NCBI GenBank assembly: GCA_031287295.1
Contig: JAITTH010000050.1
Span: 1-12,883, forward strand
Origin: Eubacteriales Family XIII. Incertae Sedis bacterium
Lineage (GTDB): Bacteria; Bacillota; Clostridia; Peptostreptococcales; Anaerovoracaceae
Length of the DNA stretch: 12,883 nt
Reading direction: 5' to 3'
A model generated the notes under the pieces. It saw only the letters and a program-made list of their open reading frames with translations. It searched no databases and was not told the origin of the DNA. This document shows, piece after piece, positions 1 to 6,886 of the stretch; the first letter of the stretch is position 1; every line of letters starts with the position of its first letter. Both the position numbers and the translations under genes were made by a program.

Positions 1-594
1 GCAGCGGATGCCGACCCGAACGTTACGCAGGCACAGGTGGATGCCGTGACGGACGTCCTTCGGAATGCCTACGGTCTGCTGATTCACAATCACCCGCCGG
101 TAAAACACTCCCATGATGCGAACTATGGCGGGGCGAATCACCTGACGGCATTTGGAGAGACGGTCCGGGTCGAGATTAAGGGCGACATCGGGGATGTGAC
201 GAAGTTTATGATTGGCAGTACGGAGTATCCGCTCACTTCCGGTGGTATCAATGTCTACAACATCACGGAAGGCGGTCAGGTGATCGGAACCATCACCGAA
301 GGCAGTGCGGTCATTACGCTACCTGCGGCGTTCTCGGACAGGTTTGCCAACGGAACACATATGCTCGAAGTCTTCTTTACGGATGCGATGGGCACGGGCA
401 GTGGCAAAGTAGAGCTTGTTGTGAATCGCGCATTCGGCACAGGCGAGACTGGAAACGGACCCGGCGCCATCGTTCCGGATACCGGCGACGAGACGCAGGC
501 GGGCCTGCTGTTTGCGCTTTCCTTCCTTGCACTCTGCTGCCTGCTGGGGCTGTTGATTTTCATCAGGCGCAGGAGGAAAGCGGAAAATAGGTGA
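1..594 (+). CDS. C-terminal part of a sortase-anchored surface protein (5' end outside window)
   Basis: The reading frame is open from the first base, so the gene starts upstream; 197 residues are visible. The first ~25 residues (TQAQVDAVTDVLRNAYGLL) resemble the end of a FIVAR-type helical repeat common in Gram-positive surface proteins. Residues ~45-145 look like a beta-rich Ig-like module: alternating beta-strand patterns and the segment VITLPAAF...FANGTHMLEVFFTD, a pattern familiar just before cell-wall anchors. A sorting signal follows: VPDTGD (residues 158-163, an LPxTG variant), a hydrophobic stretch (about 166-189), then RRRRK and a short polar tail. A sortase would cut between T and G and attach the protein to peptidoglycan. 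The ligand or substrate cannot be told from this fragment. The anchor is clear; FIVAR and Ig-like calls are by pattern only. Confidence 0.8.
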   Translation, partial: AADADPNVTQAQVDAVTDVLRNAYGLLIHNHPPVKHSHDANYGGANHLTAFGETVRVEIKGDIGDVTKFMIGSTEYPLTSGGINVYNITEGGQVIGTITEGSAVITLPAAFSDRFANGTHMLEVFFTDAMGTGSGKVELVVNRAFGTGETGNGPGAIVPDTGDETQAGLLFALSFLALCCLLGLLIFIRRRRKAENR

Positions 595-628
595 CGAGTC
601 AGGTATAGGAAATAACTCGAAGGTCTGC

Positions 629-700
629 TTAACCGCTACTTCGGCTCCGGGACGCATCAGCTGTTCCGGGTTTTTCTGTCCTCCTTTCCTCAGCGGTTGA
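629..700 (+). repeat. Inverted repeat enclosing the terminator and touching the -35 box
   Basis: TTAACCGCT (629-637) and AGCGGTTGA (692-700) are complementary over nine positions with one T-G wobble. They enclose the terminator hairpin, and the last four bases of the right arm are the first four of the TTGACA -35 hexamer of the hydrolase promoter. It could be an outer RNA stem on the upstream transcript or a DNA operator. No function is shown. Confidence 0.4.
646..675 (+). terminator. Probable intrinsic terminator of the surface-protein gene
   Basis: TCCGGGA (646-652) can pair with TTCCGGG (664-670) through seven pairs, two of them G-T wobbles, with an 11-nt loop. TTTTT (671-675) follows directly. 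It lies about 50 nt after the surface-protein stop and before the next promoter, as expected for a terminator. The wobbles and long loop make it only moderately strong. Confidence 0.5.
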
Positions 701-725
701 CATTGGGATATTCTGTATATAGCAT
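697..725 (+). promoter_or_regulatory. Sigma-A-type promoter for the hydrolase gene
   Basis: A perfect TTGACA -35 hexamer (697-702) is followed after 17 nt by TAGCAT (720-725), which matches four of six -10 positions. AT-rich TGTATATA precedes the -10. Transcription would start near 732, giving a leader of about 55 nt before the ATG at 787. It is the best promoter match between the upstream terminator and the hydrolase. Confidence 0.6.
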
Positions 726-786
726 AGCAAGAGGAGCTCGATCCTTGTTTGCCTTTGGATAATGAATCTTTGAGAGGAAGTGACGA

Positions 787-1899
787 ATGGAAACGATAAA
801 ATCAAAGAAGAAAATAAAAAAAATCGTTCTGATTGGAATCATTACGTTACTTGCTCTTTATTTGGTCGGGGGTACGATTGCTTCATATTTCATCTATTCT
901 GCTTCTTTTCCCCGGAACGATGTCGATTATTCACAGATCTTTGTGCCGAATCTGAACTACGGCGACATAGATCACGAAAAATATGCACGCACGGAATTCA
1001 AATTTGAGAGCGGAAAAAACACGCTGACAGGCTATGACTTTGGTCTAAAAAATACGCGCGGTCTCGTCCTCATCTCCTCCGGTTCCGGTGGCACAGGCGA
1101 CGACTATATGAACTTTGTTACGAGGTTCGTTGACGACGGTTATCGCGTCATCACTTACGACATGACAGGAACGGCAAAAAGTGAGGGGAAGGGCGCACGC
1201 GGTGTCTACCAAGGCGCGCTGGACGTGGATGCCTTGCTGACCTACGTTGAATCGCAGAGCCGTTACGACGACCTACAGATTTTTCTCTTAGGACATAGTT
1301 GGGGAGGCTACGGCGTTTGCGCTGCGCTCAAGAATCCGCATCGCGTAAGTGCGGTGGTCAGCATGGCAGGCTACAACGATGGTGCGGAAGTTTTCGTCGA
1401 ACAGGGTGTAAGCATGGCAGGAAGTGGGTTTTATGTTCTCTATCCCCATCTTTGGGTCATACAAAAAATCACATTTGGCTCGGCGATGGGCGTCTCGGGT
1501 GTGGACGGAATCAATGCCGTAGACATACCTGTGCTGATCATACAGGGCGATCACGATGAAGCGATCACGACGGATGGTCTCTCGATCTATGCACACAGAA
1601 AAGATGTGACAAACAAGAAAACAGAATTTTTGCTGACCGAAGGCAGTCACGAATGGTTGTATAGCTCGCAGGCTGCAAAAGACTATATCGCGGAAGTGCA
1701 AGAAAACTGGAGCGAGTACCGCGAAAGCCCGGAGATAAAAGTGATTCTTGAAAGTGGTGACGCCGACGCAATCAACAAAATCAGAAAACAGTGGGCAAGT
1801 GATTTCGGTTTTGATAAATTCCTGTACAACGAAATCGACGAGAGCATCATAGCCAAGATGGAAGCCCTGTTCGATGCGACCCAAACATCCATTTCGTAA
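787..1899 (+). CDS. Membrane-anchored alpha/beta hydrolase, extracytoplasmic
   Basis: This 370-residue protein begins with a lysine-rich cytoplasmic tip, then one hydrophobic segment (about residues 13-35) that should act as an uncleaved signal anchor and leave the enzyme outside the membrane. The alpha/beta-hydrolase core follows. A nucleophile elbow GHSWGG carries Ser171, GDHDEAI gives the likely acid Asp257, and EGSHEW gives His288, a full Ser-Asp-His triad in the right order. SSGSGGTG (~residue 100) fits an oxyanion-hole loop. About 80 residues, mostly charged and probably helical, follow the catalytic His and belong to no domain I recognise. AGAGGAAG at 773-780 sets the ATG start. A strong terminator follows, so the gene seems monocistronic. 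Family members include esterases, lipases and peptidases; the substrate cannot be inferred. Confidence 0.85.
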   Translation: METIKSKKKIKKIVLIGIITLLALYLVGGTIASYFIYSASFPRNDVDYSQIFVPNLNYGDIDHEKYARTEFKFESGKNTLTGYDFGLKNTRGLVLISSGSGGTGDDYMNFVTRFVDDGYRVITYDMTGTAKSEGKGARGVYQGALDVDALLTYVESQSRYDDLQIFLLGHSWGGYGVCAALKNPHRVSAVVSMAGYNDGAEVFVEQGVSMAGSGFYVLYPHLWVIQKITFGSAMGVSGVDGINAVDIPVLIIQGDHDEAITTDGLSIYAHRKDVTNKKTEFLLTEGSHEWLYSSQAAKDYIAEVQENWSEYRESPEIKVILESGDADAINKIRKQWASDFGFDKFLYNEIDESIIAKMEALFDATQTSIS

Positions 1900-1907
1900 A
1901 AAAATGC

Positions 1908-1942
1908 TTGCAATTGCAATCTTTGCATGGTAATCTTATTAA
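1908..1942 (+). promoter_or_regulatory. Candidate rimP-operon promoter with a 12-bp palindrome at its -35
   Basis: TTGCAA (1914-1919), 17 nt, then TATTAA (1937-1942) give a sigma-A-type pair matching four of six at each box. The -35 is the right half of a perfect 12-bp palindrome, TTGCAATTGCAA (1908-1919), and a third TTGCA follows at 1923-1927. The next gene downstream is rimP, with a terminator hairpin between. The element sits just after the hydrolase stop. A repressor or activator site is possible, but no known operator was recognised and promoter strength is uncertain. Confidence 0.4.
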
Positions 1943-1958
1943 GTTAATACGGTATCGT

Positions 1959-1990
1959 CATAAGAGTGGGCTTCCCGCTCTTATGTTTTT
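1959..1990 (+). terminator. Strong intrinsic terminator or attenuator just before rimP
   Basis: CATAAGAGTGGG (1959-1970) pairs with CCCGCTCTTATG (1974-1985) through 12 pairs, one of them a T-G wobble, closed by a CTT loop and followed by TTTTT (1986-1990). It can end hydrolase transcripts. Its end is only 26 nt before the rimP ATG, too little space for a promoter, so rimP-operon transcripts must start upstream of or within it and pass through. The U-run is short and broken by G at 1991, a feature associated with factor-assisted termination. Confidence 0.85.
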
Positions 1991-2001
1991 GTCAGAAACA
2001 T
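1983..2001 (+). promoter_or_regulatory. Second hairpin overlapping the terminator base and its U-run
   Basis: ATGTTTTT (1983-1990) can pair with AGAAACAT (1994-2001) through eight pairs, one a T-G wobble, with a GTC loop. It takes the last three bases of the terminator's right arm and the whole U-run, so the two hairpins compete at the terminator base. It ends 15 nt before the rimP ATG. It may remodel or stabilise the read-through leader; this is inference from base pairing only. Confidence 0.4.
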
Positions 2002-2016
2002 GGGCAAGTTGATCGA

Positions 2017-2481
2017 ATGAGTAAGAAGAATATTATACAAGAAGTAAAAAATATGCTGGAACCCTTTGCGGTGCAGAATCATTATGAAATATGGAACATG
2101 GAGTTCGTAAAAGCGGGCAAGGATTACAATCTCAACATCTATATCGACAAAGAGGGCGGCATTTCAACGGCAGATTGTGAGCTTGTCAGCCGTCATCTGG
2201 AAGGGTTGCTCGACGAAGCCGATCTCATTGAGCAGAATTATTACCTCATTGTAAGCTCTCCGGGAATGGACAGACCCCTGCTTACGGATGCGCACTTCGT
2301 CCGTTACGAAGGTGCTCCCGTTGAGGTTATGCTGTACAAAGGTTTCGAGGGAAGCAAACATTGGCTCGGCACATTAAAAGGTCGTACCGAAGAAGCGCTT
2401 CATTTGGTGACTTCTGACGGTCAAACGTTATCCATTCCGCGTGAACTGGTAAGTAAGGTAAAACTACAGATTATTTTTTAG
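2017..2481 (+). CDS. rimP: Ribosome maturation factor RimP
   Basis: This 154-residue protein acts in the cytoplasm in late assembly of the 30S subunit. The sequence follows the family throughout: MSKKN at the N-terminus, an EFVKAG...LNIYID strand pair, the DCELVSRHLEGLLDE helix, and the signature VSSPGMDRPL (residues 79-88), followed by the small C-terminal beta-barrel domain ending near SKVKLQIIF. Length is normal. The frame extends upstream to a GTG at 1966, but that lies inside the terminator hairpin, so ATG 2017 is preferred; it also gives the usual RimP N-terminus. The ribosome binding site is weak (GGGCAAG at 2002-2008). It is first in the operon and 14 nt before nusA. The hairpins upstream suggest control by attenuation. 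Confidence 0.95.
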   Translation: MSKKNIIQEVKNMLEPFAVQNHYEIWNMEFVKAGKDYNLNIYIDKEGGISTADCELVSRHLEGLLDEADLIEQNYYLIVSSPGMDRPLLTDAHFVRYEGAPVEVMLYKGFEGSKHWLGTLKGRTEEALHLVTSDGQTLSIPRELVSKVKLQIIF

Positions 2482-2485
2482 GAGG
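2480..2485 (+). promoter_or_regulatory. Strong ribosome binding site of nusA
   Basis: AGGAGG, a full Shine-Dalgarno core, overlaps the rimP stop codon and lies 10 nt before ATG 2496. It favours that start over the in-frame ATG at 2502 (16 nt away). It contrasts with the weak site of rimP, so NusA may be made in excess over RimP from one message. Confidence 0.7.
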
Positions 2486-2495
2486 AAAACCCATC

Positions 2496-3734
2496 ATGGA
2501 CATGAAGGAATTCATTGCCGCACTGAACGATCTCGAAAGAGAAAAGAATATTCCAAAGGTGCAGCTGCTGGAGGCAGTTGAAAAGGCGTTGGTTTCGGCG
2601 TATAAAGGAAGAAATAAGAATTCCGAAGAGAATGTCATTGTCAACATTGATCCCGATTCGGGAAATTTAGATATTTGGCTGCGTAAATATGTTGTAGAAG
2701 AGGTCGAAGATCCCAGTACACAGGTTGCGCTTGCTGAAGTTCGTCAGTACGACCCGGACTATCAAATCGGAGAAGCTGTCGATTATCCTGTACCGCTCGA
2801 GAATCTCGGACGCATCGCTGCGCAGACGACAAAGCAGGTTGTCGTGCAGACCGTTCGCGAAATCGAACGTGGCATGATTTTCAGTGAGTTTTCCGGTCGT
2901 CAGGGAGAACTCGTAAATGGAACGGTTCAACGTGTCAGCAACGATACGGTGTTTGTGAATTTGGGAAGAACCGAGGGCATTATGTCTGCCGGTGAACAAA
3001 TTCGTGGCGAACGTTATTTGGTGAATTCACGTATGAAATTTTTCATTACGGATGTCCGCAAATCGCAAAAGGGACCGCAGGTATTTCTTTCACGCTCACA
3101 CCCGGGGCTCGTAAAGCGACTGTTCGAGCTGGAAGTGCCCGAAATTCAAGATGGTATTGTGGTGATTGAGAGCCTTTCACGCGAAGCCGGAAGCAGGACC
3201 AAAATGGCGGTTTCCACAAGCGACCCGACGGTCGATCCCGTCGGTGCCTGCGTAGGCAATCGAGGTACGCGTGTACAGGGTGTCGTGGATGAACTGTTCG
3301 GAGAAAAGATAGACATCATTACGTGGAGTGACGATCAGGAAGAAAACATCAGCAATTCACTTTCTCCCGCGAAAACCGAAAAGATTATCGTAGATGAAAG
3401 CGGGAAGAGTGCAATCGCAATCGTGCCGGATTATCAACTTTCGCTCGCGATCGGAAAAGAGGGGCAGAATGTTCGCTTGGCGGCAAAGCTCTGTTCCATC
3501 AAGATTGACATTAAGAGTCATACACAGTTTTATGGAAACGAGATTGAGACAAACCTCGTGGGCGAACTGGATGAAGAAGGCTATCTGAATCCGGAAGATT
3601 TTTTCTCGGCAGCTGAAAGGGCAGAGGCTTCGGAGAACGAAGAAGGTGCCGATTCGGATGTGGAAATTGAAAATACCGACGCCGATGTGCCTGATGCAGA
3701 CGAAGAAATAAGCAAAGAAGAAGGAGAGGCGTAA
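2496..3734 (+). CDS. nusA: Transcription termination/antitermination factor NusA
   Basis: NusA binds RNA polymerase and nascent RNA and controls pausing, intrinsic termination and antitermination. The 412-residue product has the full Firmicutes layout: an RNAP-binding N-terminal domain (about 1-130), an S1 domain starting near QGELVNGTVQRV (136 onward), KH1 with GACVGNRGTRV (250-260), and KH2 with AIGKEGQNVRLA (318-329). KH1 is followed by the conserved GEKIDIITW. The C-terminus is a very acidic, low-complexity tail (about 358-412), longer than I expect for a Bacillus-type NusA, which stops soon after KH2. The proteobacterial acidic repeats are absent. It lies 14 nt after rimP and 3 nt before rnpM. 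NusA could feed back on the terminator upstream of its own operon. Confidence 0.97.
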   Translation: MDMKEFIAALNDLEREKNIPKVQLLEAVEKALVSAYKGRNKNSEENVIVNIDPDSGNLDIWLRKYVVEEVEDPSTQVALAEVRQYDPDYQIGEAVDYPVPLENLGRIAAQTTKQVVVQTVREIERGMIFSEFSGRQGELVNGTVQRVSNDTVFVNLGRTEGIMSAGEQIRGERYLVNSRMKFFITDVRKSQKGPQVFLSRSHPGLVKRLFELEVPEIQDGIVVIESLSREAGSRTKMAVSTSDPTVDPVGACVGNRGTRVQGVVDELFGEKIDIITWSDDQEENISNSLSPAKTEKIIVDESGKSAIAIVPDYQLSLAIGKEGQNVRLAAKLCSIKIDIKSHTQFYGNEIETNLVGELDEEGYLNPEDFFSAAERAEASENEEGADSDVEIENTDADVPDADEEISKEEGEA

Positions 3735-3737
3735 AAT

Positions 3738-4043
3738 TTGACGAAACAAAGGAAGATTCCGATGCGTCGCTGTGTCGGCTGTATGGAATCAAAACCTAAA
3801 AGTGAGCTTATTCGAATAACCGAAAAGAACGGTCTCCCCGTACCTGACCCGACGGGCAAGGATAACGGTCGAGGTGTCTACCTATGCAACGATGAGGCGT
3901 GTTTCGAGAAAGCGAAAAAACGCAAATCGATTACGCGAGGATTAAATATACAGGGGTTTTCCGTGGAAGACATGGAAACCTTGCGCACGTTACTACGGGA
4001 AATATCCCGAGACAATCAGGATAAGAGGGAGTGGCAAGAATGA
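3738..4043 (+). CDS. rnpM: RNase P modulator RnpM (YlxR family), RNA-binding
   Basis: This small basic protein (101 residues) belongs to the YlxR family (DUF448), reported in Bacillus to bind RNA and modulate RNase P. Hallmarks are KIPMRRCVGCMESKPKSELIRI near the N-terminus, DPTGKDNGRGVYLC in the middle and a lysine-rich KKRKSITRG. Two cysteine pairs (CVGC and CNDEAC) are placed so they might bind a metal, as often seen in clostridial and actinobacterial members; this is inference. The start is a TTG at 3738, chosen because AAGGAGAGG (3721-3729) lies upstream and because it yields the usual MTKQRKIPMRRC beginning; ATG 3762 would cut off conserved residues. It starts 3 nt after nusA and its stop overlaps infB by ATGA. 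The L7Ae-like gene that often follows is missing. Confidence 0.9.
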   Translation: MTKQRKIPMRRCVGCMESKPKSELIRITEKNGLPVPDPTGKDNGRGVYLCNDEACFEKAKKRKSITRGLNIQGFSVEDMETLRTLLREISRDNQDKREWQE

Positions 4044-6886
4044 AAGTACACGAAATTGCAGCGGAATTAAGATTGCAAAGCAAGGAAGTTCTTGCAAAGG
4101 CGGCGGAAATCGGCGTTGACGCAAAGAATCATATGAGCAATCTTTCAGATGGAGACACGATGACGCTGAAAAATGCTCTGCGTGGCGGAAACGTTTCTAC
4201 CGCTGCGCCTGTTCGCGTAAAAGTACCGATCAAGTCAAACACACCCGTTCCGAAAAAAGCCGAAGAGCCCAAACCCACAGGGAAGGGAAAAGCCGAGGCA
4301 GAGACGGAAGAGACGGCAGATGTCGATGATGATGTACCATTTGTACCGCGCAGAATTACAAAGCAGCAGCTTGAAGAGGAAGAACTTGCAAAGCAAAAGG
4401 ATACGGATGAGGACGCATCCGAAGAATCTTCTGCTGAGGCGAAGCCTGTAAAAAAAGAGAAGGCACAGTTAAAAGTAGCCTACACAGATGTTTCCGAGGA
4501 TGTTCCGGCGACAAAAGCAGCGTCGGATGCCCCTGTAGAGACATCGGATGAAGAAAAGACGGAGGCGACGGAGCCTGTTTCGACCAAGGAAGAAGCGGCA
4601 ACCCCCGAAACACCTGTAGCAGATGCGGAGACAAAAGAAGAATCGGAAGTTGTAGAGGTAAGACCAACCGAAGAGAAATCGGAAGCAAAGGCGCAACCGA
4701 TCGCTGAACCGGAACAGGCGCAGACGACAAAAGCCCCTGCGGAAAAACCTGCGAAAGCAGATGCGCCGGAGGCAACGCGGCCCGCAAAACCCGCAGACGC
4801 CAAGCAGGGACAACCCAAGCCTGGACAGCCCAAAGCGGGACAGGGCAAGCCTGACGGCAAGCCGGACGAAAAGGCAAAGGAGAATGCGGCAAAGAGTAAG
4901 GATAAAAAACATCCGAACAAAGATAGCAAGCGTCCCTTGCCAAATGATCGAAAAAAACATCCGCAGACGGCAGATCGCAAACGCCGACCGGGTGAAGATT
5001 TTAAAGGCTCCGCGAAGAGTCCCATCCTGGAAGACAATTCGTTGGAAAAACGCCCGCTAAGATCCAGACCGCGACCCAAGACGCAGCAAAAGGGACCGGA
5101 AGCGCCTGCATTCAATTTGGACGATCTCGCACCGGGCACGAAAATCATGAGTGTACCCATCACCGTTGCCGGCTTTGCGGAACAGGTGGAGCGTTCCACG
5201 TCGGAGATTATTCTCACACTGATGAAACTTGGCATTATGGCAAATATCAATCAGAATCTCGATGAAACGACGGCCCTGTTGCTTGCAGAAGAGTTGAGTC
5301 TTGAAATCTATATCGCGAGCGACGAAGGCGACATCATCGAAGAGGGCATTGAAGATGTCGAAGATCAAGAGGAAGACCTCGAACCGCGTCCGCCGATCAT
5401 CACGGTCATGGGGCACGTCGATCACGGAAAGACCTCTTTGCTTGATGCCATTCGCAAGACGAATGTCACATCAGGGGAAGCCGGAGGTATTACACAGCAT
5501 ATCGGCGCATACGAAGTTACCATCAACGGGGAGAAGATCGTATTTCTTGACACCCCCGGTCATGAGGCTTTTACAGCCATGCGTGCACGTGGTGCGCATG
5601 TAACGGATATTGCGGTTCTTGTGGTAGCGGCCGACGATGGTGTTATGCCACAGACCATTGAATCCATCAGCCATGCGAAGGCAGCAGGTGTGCCGATGAT
5701 CGTGGCGATCAACAAAATTGATAAAGAAGGTGCCAATCTCGACCGCGTTATGAAAGAACTTTCGGACCATGGTGTGCTTGTGGAGACCTGGGGCGGAGAT
5801 ACCATTTCGGTTCCTGTAAGCGCAAAGAGTGGCGAAGGCATTACGAATTTGCTCGAAATGATTCTGCTGCAGGCGGAGGTGCTCGAACTGAAGGCAAATC
5901 CAAACCGCCCGGCGACGGGTACGGTCATTGAGGCCTACCTTGATAAATCCAGAGGTTCTGTTGCAACATTGCTGGTTCAGAATGGAACCCTCTCGGTCGG
6001 CATGAGCGTTGTCGTCGGAACGACAAGCGGTCGAATTCGTGCCATGACCGATTATAAAGGAAGGCGCATCAAGAAGGCACTGCCCTCTACAGCGATTGAA
6101 ATTACAGGGCTTTCCGAAGTTCCGGAGGCGGGCGATGCTTTCAATGCACTCACGGACGACCGTGTGGCAAGAGAGATTGCCGAAACCAGAAGACTGCGTC
6201 AACGCGATGAGATTATGGCACGCACATCCGGCGCGAGTCTCGAAACGCTGTTCAGCCGCATCAGCGAAGAAAACATGAAGGAACTGAATATCATCATCAA
6301 GGGTGATGTGCAAGGTTCTGTGGGGGCGCTCACGGCATCCCTCGAAAAGCTTTCCAATGAGAATGTGAAAGTACGTATTTTACATACAGGTGTCGGAACC
6401 GTGAACGAGTCCGATGTCATGCTTGCCGGCACTTCCGATTCGATCATCATCGGATTCAACGTAAGACCTTCAACGGCTGTAAGCAACCTTGCCGATCAGC
6501 AGGGTGTTGAAATTCGCACCTATCGAGTCATTTATGACGCGATTAATGAGGTGGAATCGGCGATGAAGGGCATGCTCGACCCTGAATACAAAGAAGTGGT
6601 GCTTGGTAAAATTGAAGTGAGAGAGACCTTCAAAGTTCCGGGTGCGGGTGTAATCGGTGGTTCGTATGTGCTGGAGGGCAAGGTTCAGCGCAATGCACAG
6701 GTTCGCATCGTGCGCGACGGCATTGTCATTCACGAAGGGAAGATCAGTTCACTGCGCAGGTTCAAAGACGATGTGAAAGAAGTTTCCTTTGGCTATGAAT
6801 GCGGTATTGGCATTGAAAATTACAACGATATTAAGCAGGGCGACATTATTGAAGCCTTCGTCATGGAAGAAATCATCCGCGAATGA
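4040..6886 (+). CDS. infB: Translation initiation factor IF-2
   Basis: IF2 is the GTPase that brings fMet-tRNA to the 30S subunit and promotes subunit joining. The 948-residue product begins with an IF2_N helix domain (MKVHEIAAELRLQSKEVLAKA, about 1-50). A very long low-complexity linker rich in K, E, P, A and T follows (about 52-365), then a second IF2_N domain (about 371-430). The GTPase motifs are intact: G1 GHVDHGKT (458-465), G2 GGITQH (482-487), G3 DTPGHE (504-509), G4 NKID (558-561) and G5 SAK (594-596). Domains II, III and the fMet-tRNA-binding C domain follow to the end. ATG 4040 has GAGGGAG (4025-4031) 8 nt upstream. The in-frame GTG at 4031 lies inside that site and is rejected. 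The start overlaps the rnpM stop (ATGA), and the stop overlaps the next gene the same way. Confidence 0.97.
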   Translation: MKVHEIAAELRLQSKEVLAKAAEIGVDAKNHMSNLSDGDTMTLKNALRGGNVSTAAPVRVKVPIKSNTPVPKKAEEPKPTGKGKAEAETEETADVDDDVPFVPRRITKQQLEEEELAKQKDTDEDASEESSAEAKPVKKEKAQLKVAYTDVSEDVPATKAASDAPVETSDEEKTEATEPVSTKEEAATPETPVADAETKEESEVVEVRPTEEKSEAKAQPIAEPEQAQTTKAPAEKPAKADAPEATRPAKPADAKQGQPKPGQPKAGQGKPDGKPDEKAKENAAKSKDKKHPNKDSKRPLPNDRKKHPQTADRKRRPGEDFKGSAKSPILEDNSLEKRPLRSRPRPKTQQKGPEAPAFNLDDLAPGTKIMSVPITVAGFAEQVERSTSEIILTLMKLGIMANINQNLDETTALLLAEELSLEIYIASDEGDIIEEGIEDVEDQEEDLEPRPPIITVMGHVDHGKTSLLDAIRKTNVTSGEAGGITQHIGAYEVTINGEKIVFLDTPGHEAFTAMRARGAHVTDIAVLVVAADDGVMPQTIESISHAKAAGVPMIVAINKIDKEGANLDRVMKELSDHGVLVETWGGDTISVPVSAKSGEGITNLLEMILLQAEVLELKANPNRPATGTVIEAYLDKSRGSVATLLVQNGTLSVGMSVVVGTTSGRIRAMTDYKGRRIKKALPSTAIEITGLSEVPEAGDAFNALTDDRVAREIAETRRLRQRDEIMARTSGASLETLFSRISEENMKELNIIIKGDVQGSVGALTASLEKLSNENVKVRILHTGVGTVNESDVMLAGTSDSIIIGFNVRPSTAVSNLADQQGVEIRTYRVIYDAINEVESAMKGMLDPEYKEVVLGKIEVRETFKVPGAGVIGGSYVLEGKVQRNAQVRIVRDGIVIHEGKISSLRRFKDDVKEVSFGYECGIGIENYNDIKQGDIIEAFVMEEIIRE

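Noticed and set aside
680..688. CCTCCTTTC, identical to the anti-Shine-Dalgarno tail of 16S rRNA
   Set aside because: It is nine bases in a pyrimidine-rich stretch behind a terminator and outside the predicted downstream transcript; most likely chance.
1966..2016. GTG start extending rimP by 17 residues
   Set aside because: It lies within the terminator hairpin and the extra residues are not part of RimP.
4356..5250. Long antisense open frames opposite the infB linker (up to 256 codons)
   Set aside because: They arise from the biased K/E/P/A codons of the linker on the + strand, read as low-complexity Leu/Ser/Phe-rich peptides without domains or ribosome binding sites.
5471..6313. 280-codon antisense frame opposite the IF2 GTPase region
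   Set aside because: The + strand is a fully conserved GTPase; the antisense product has no recognisable domain and no supporting start signals.
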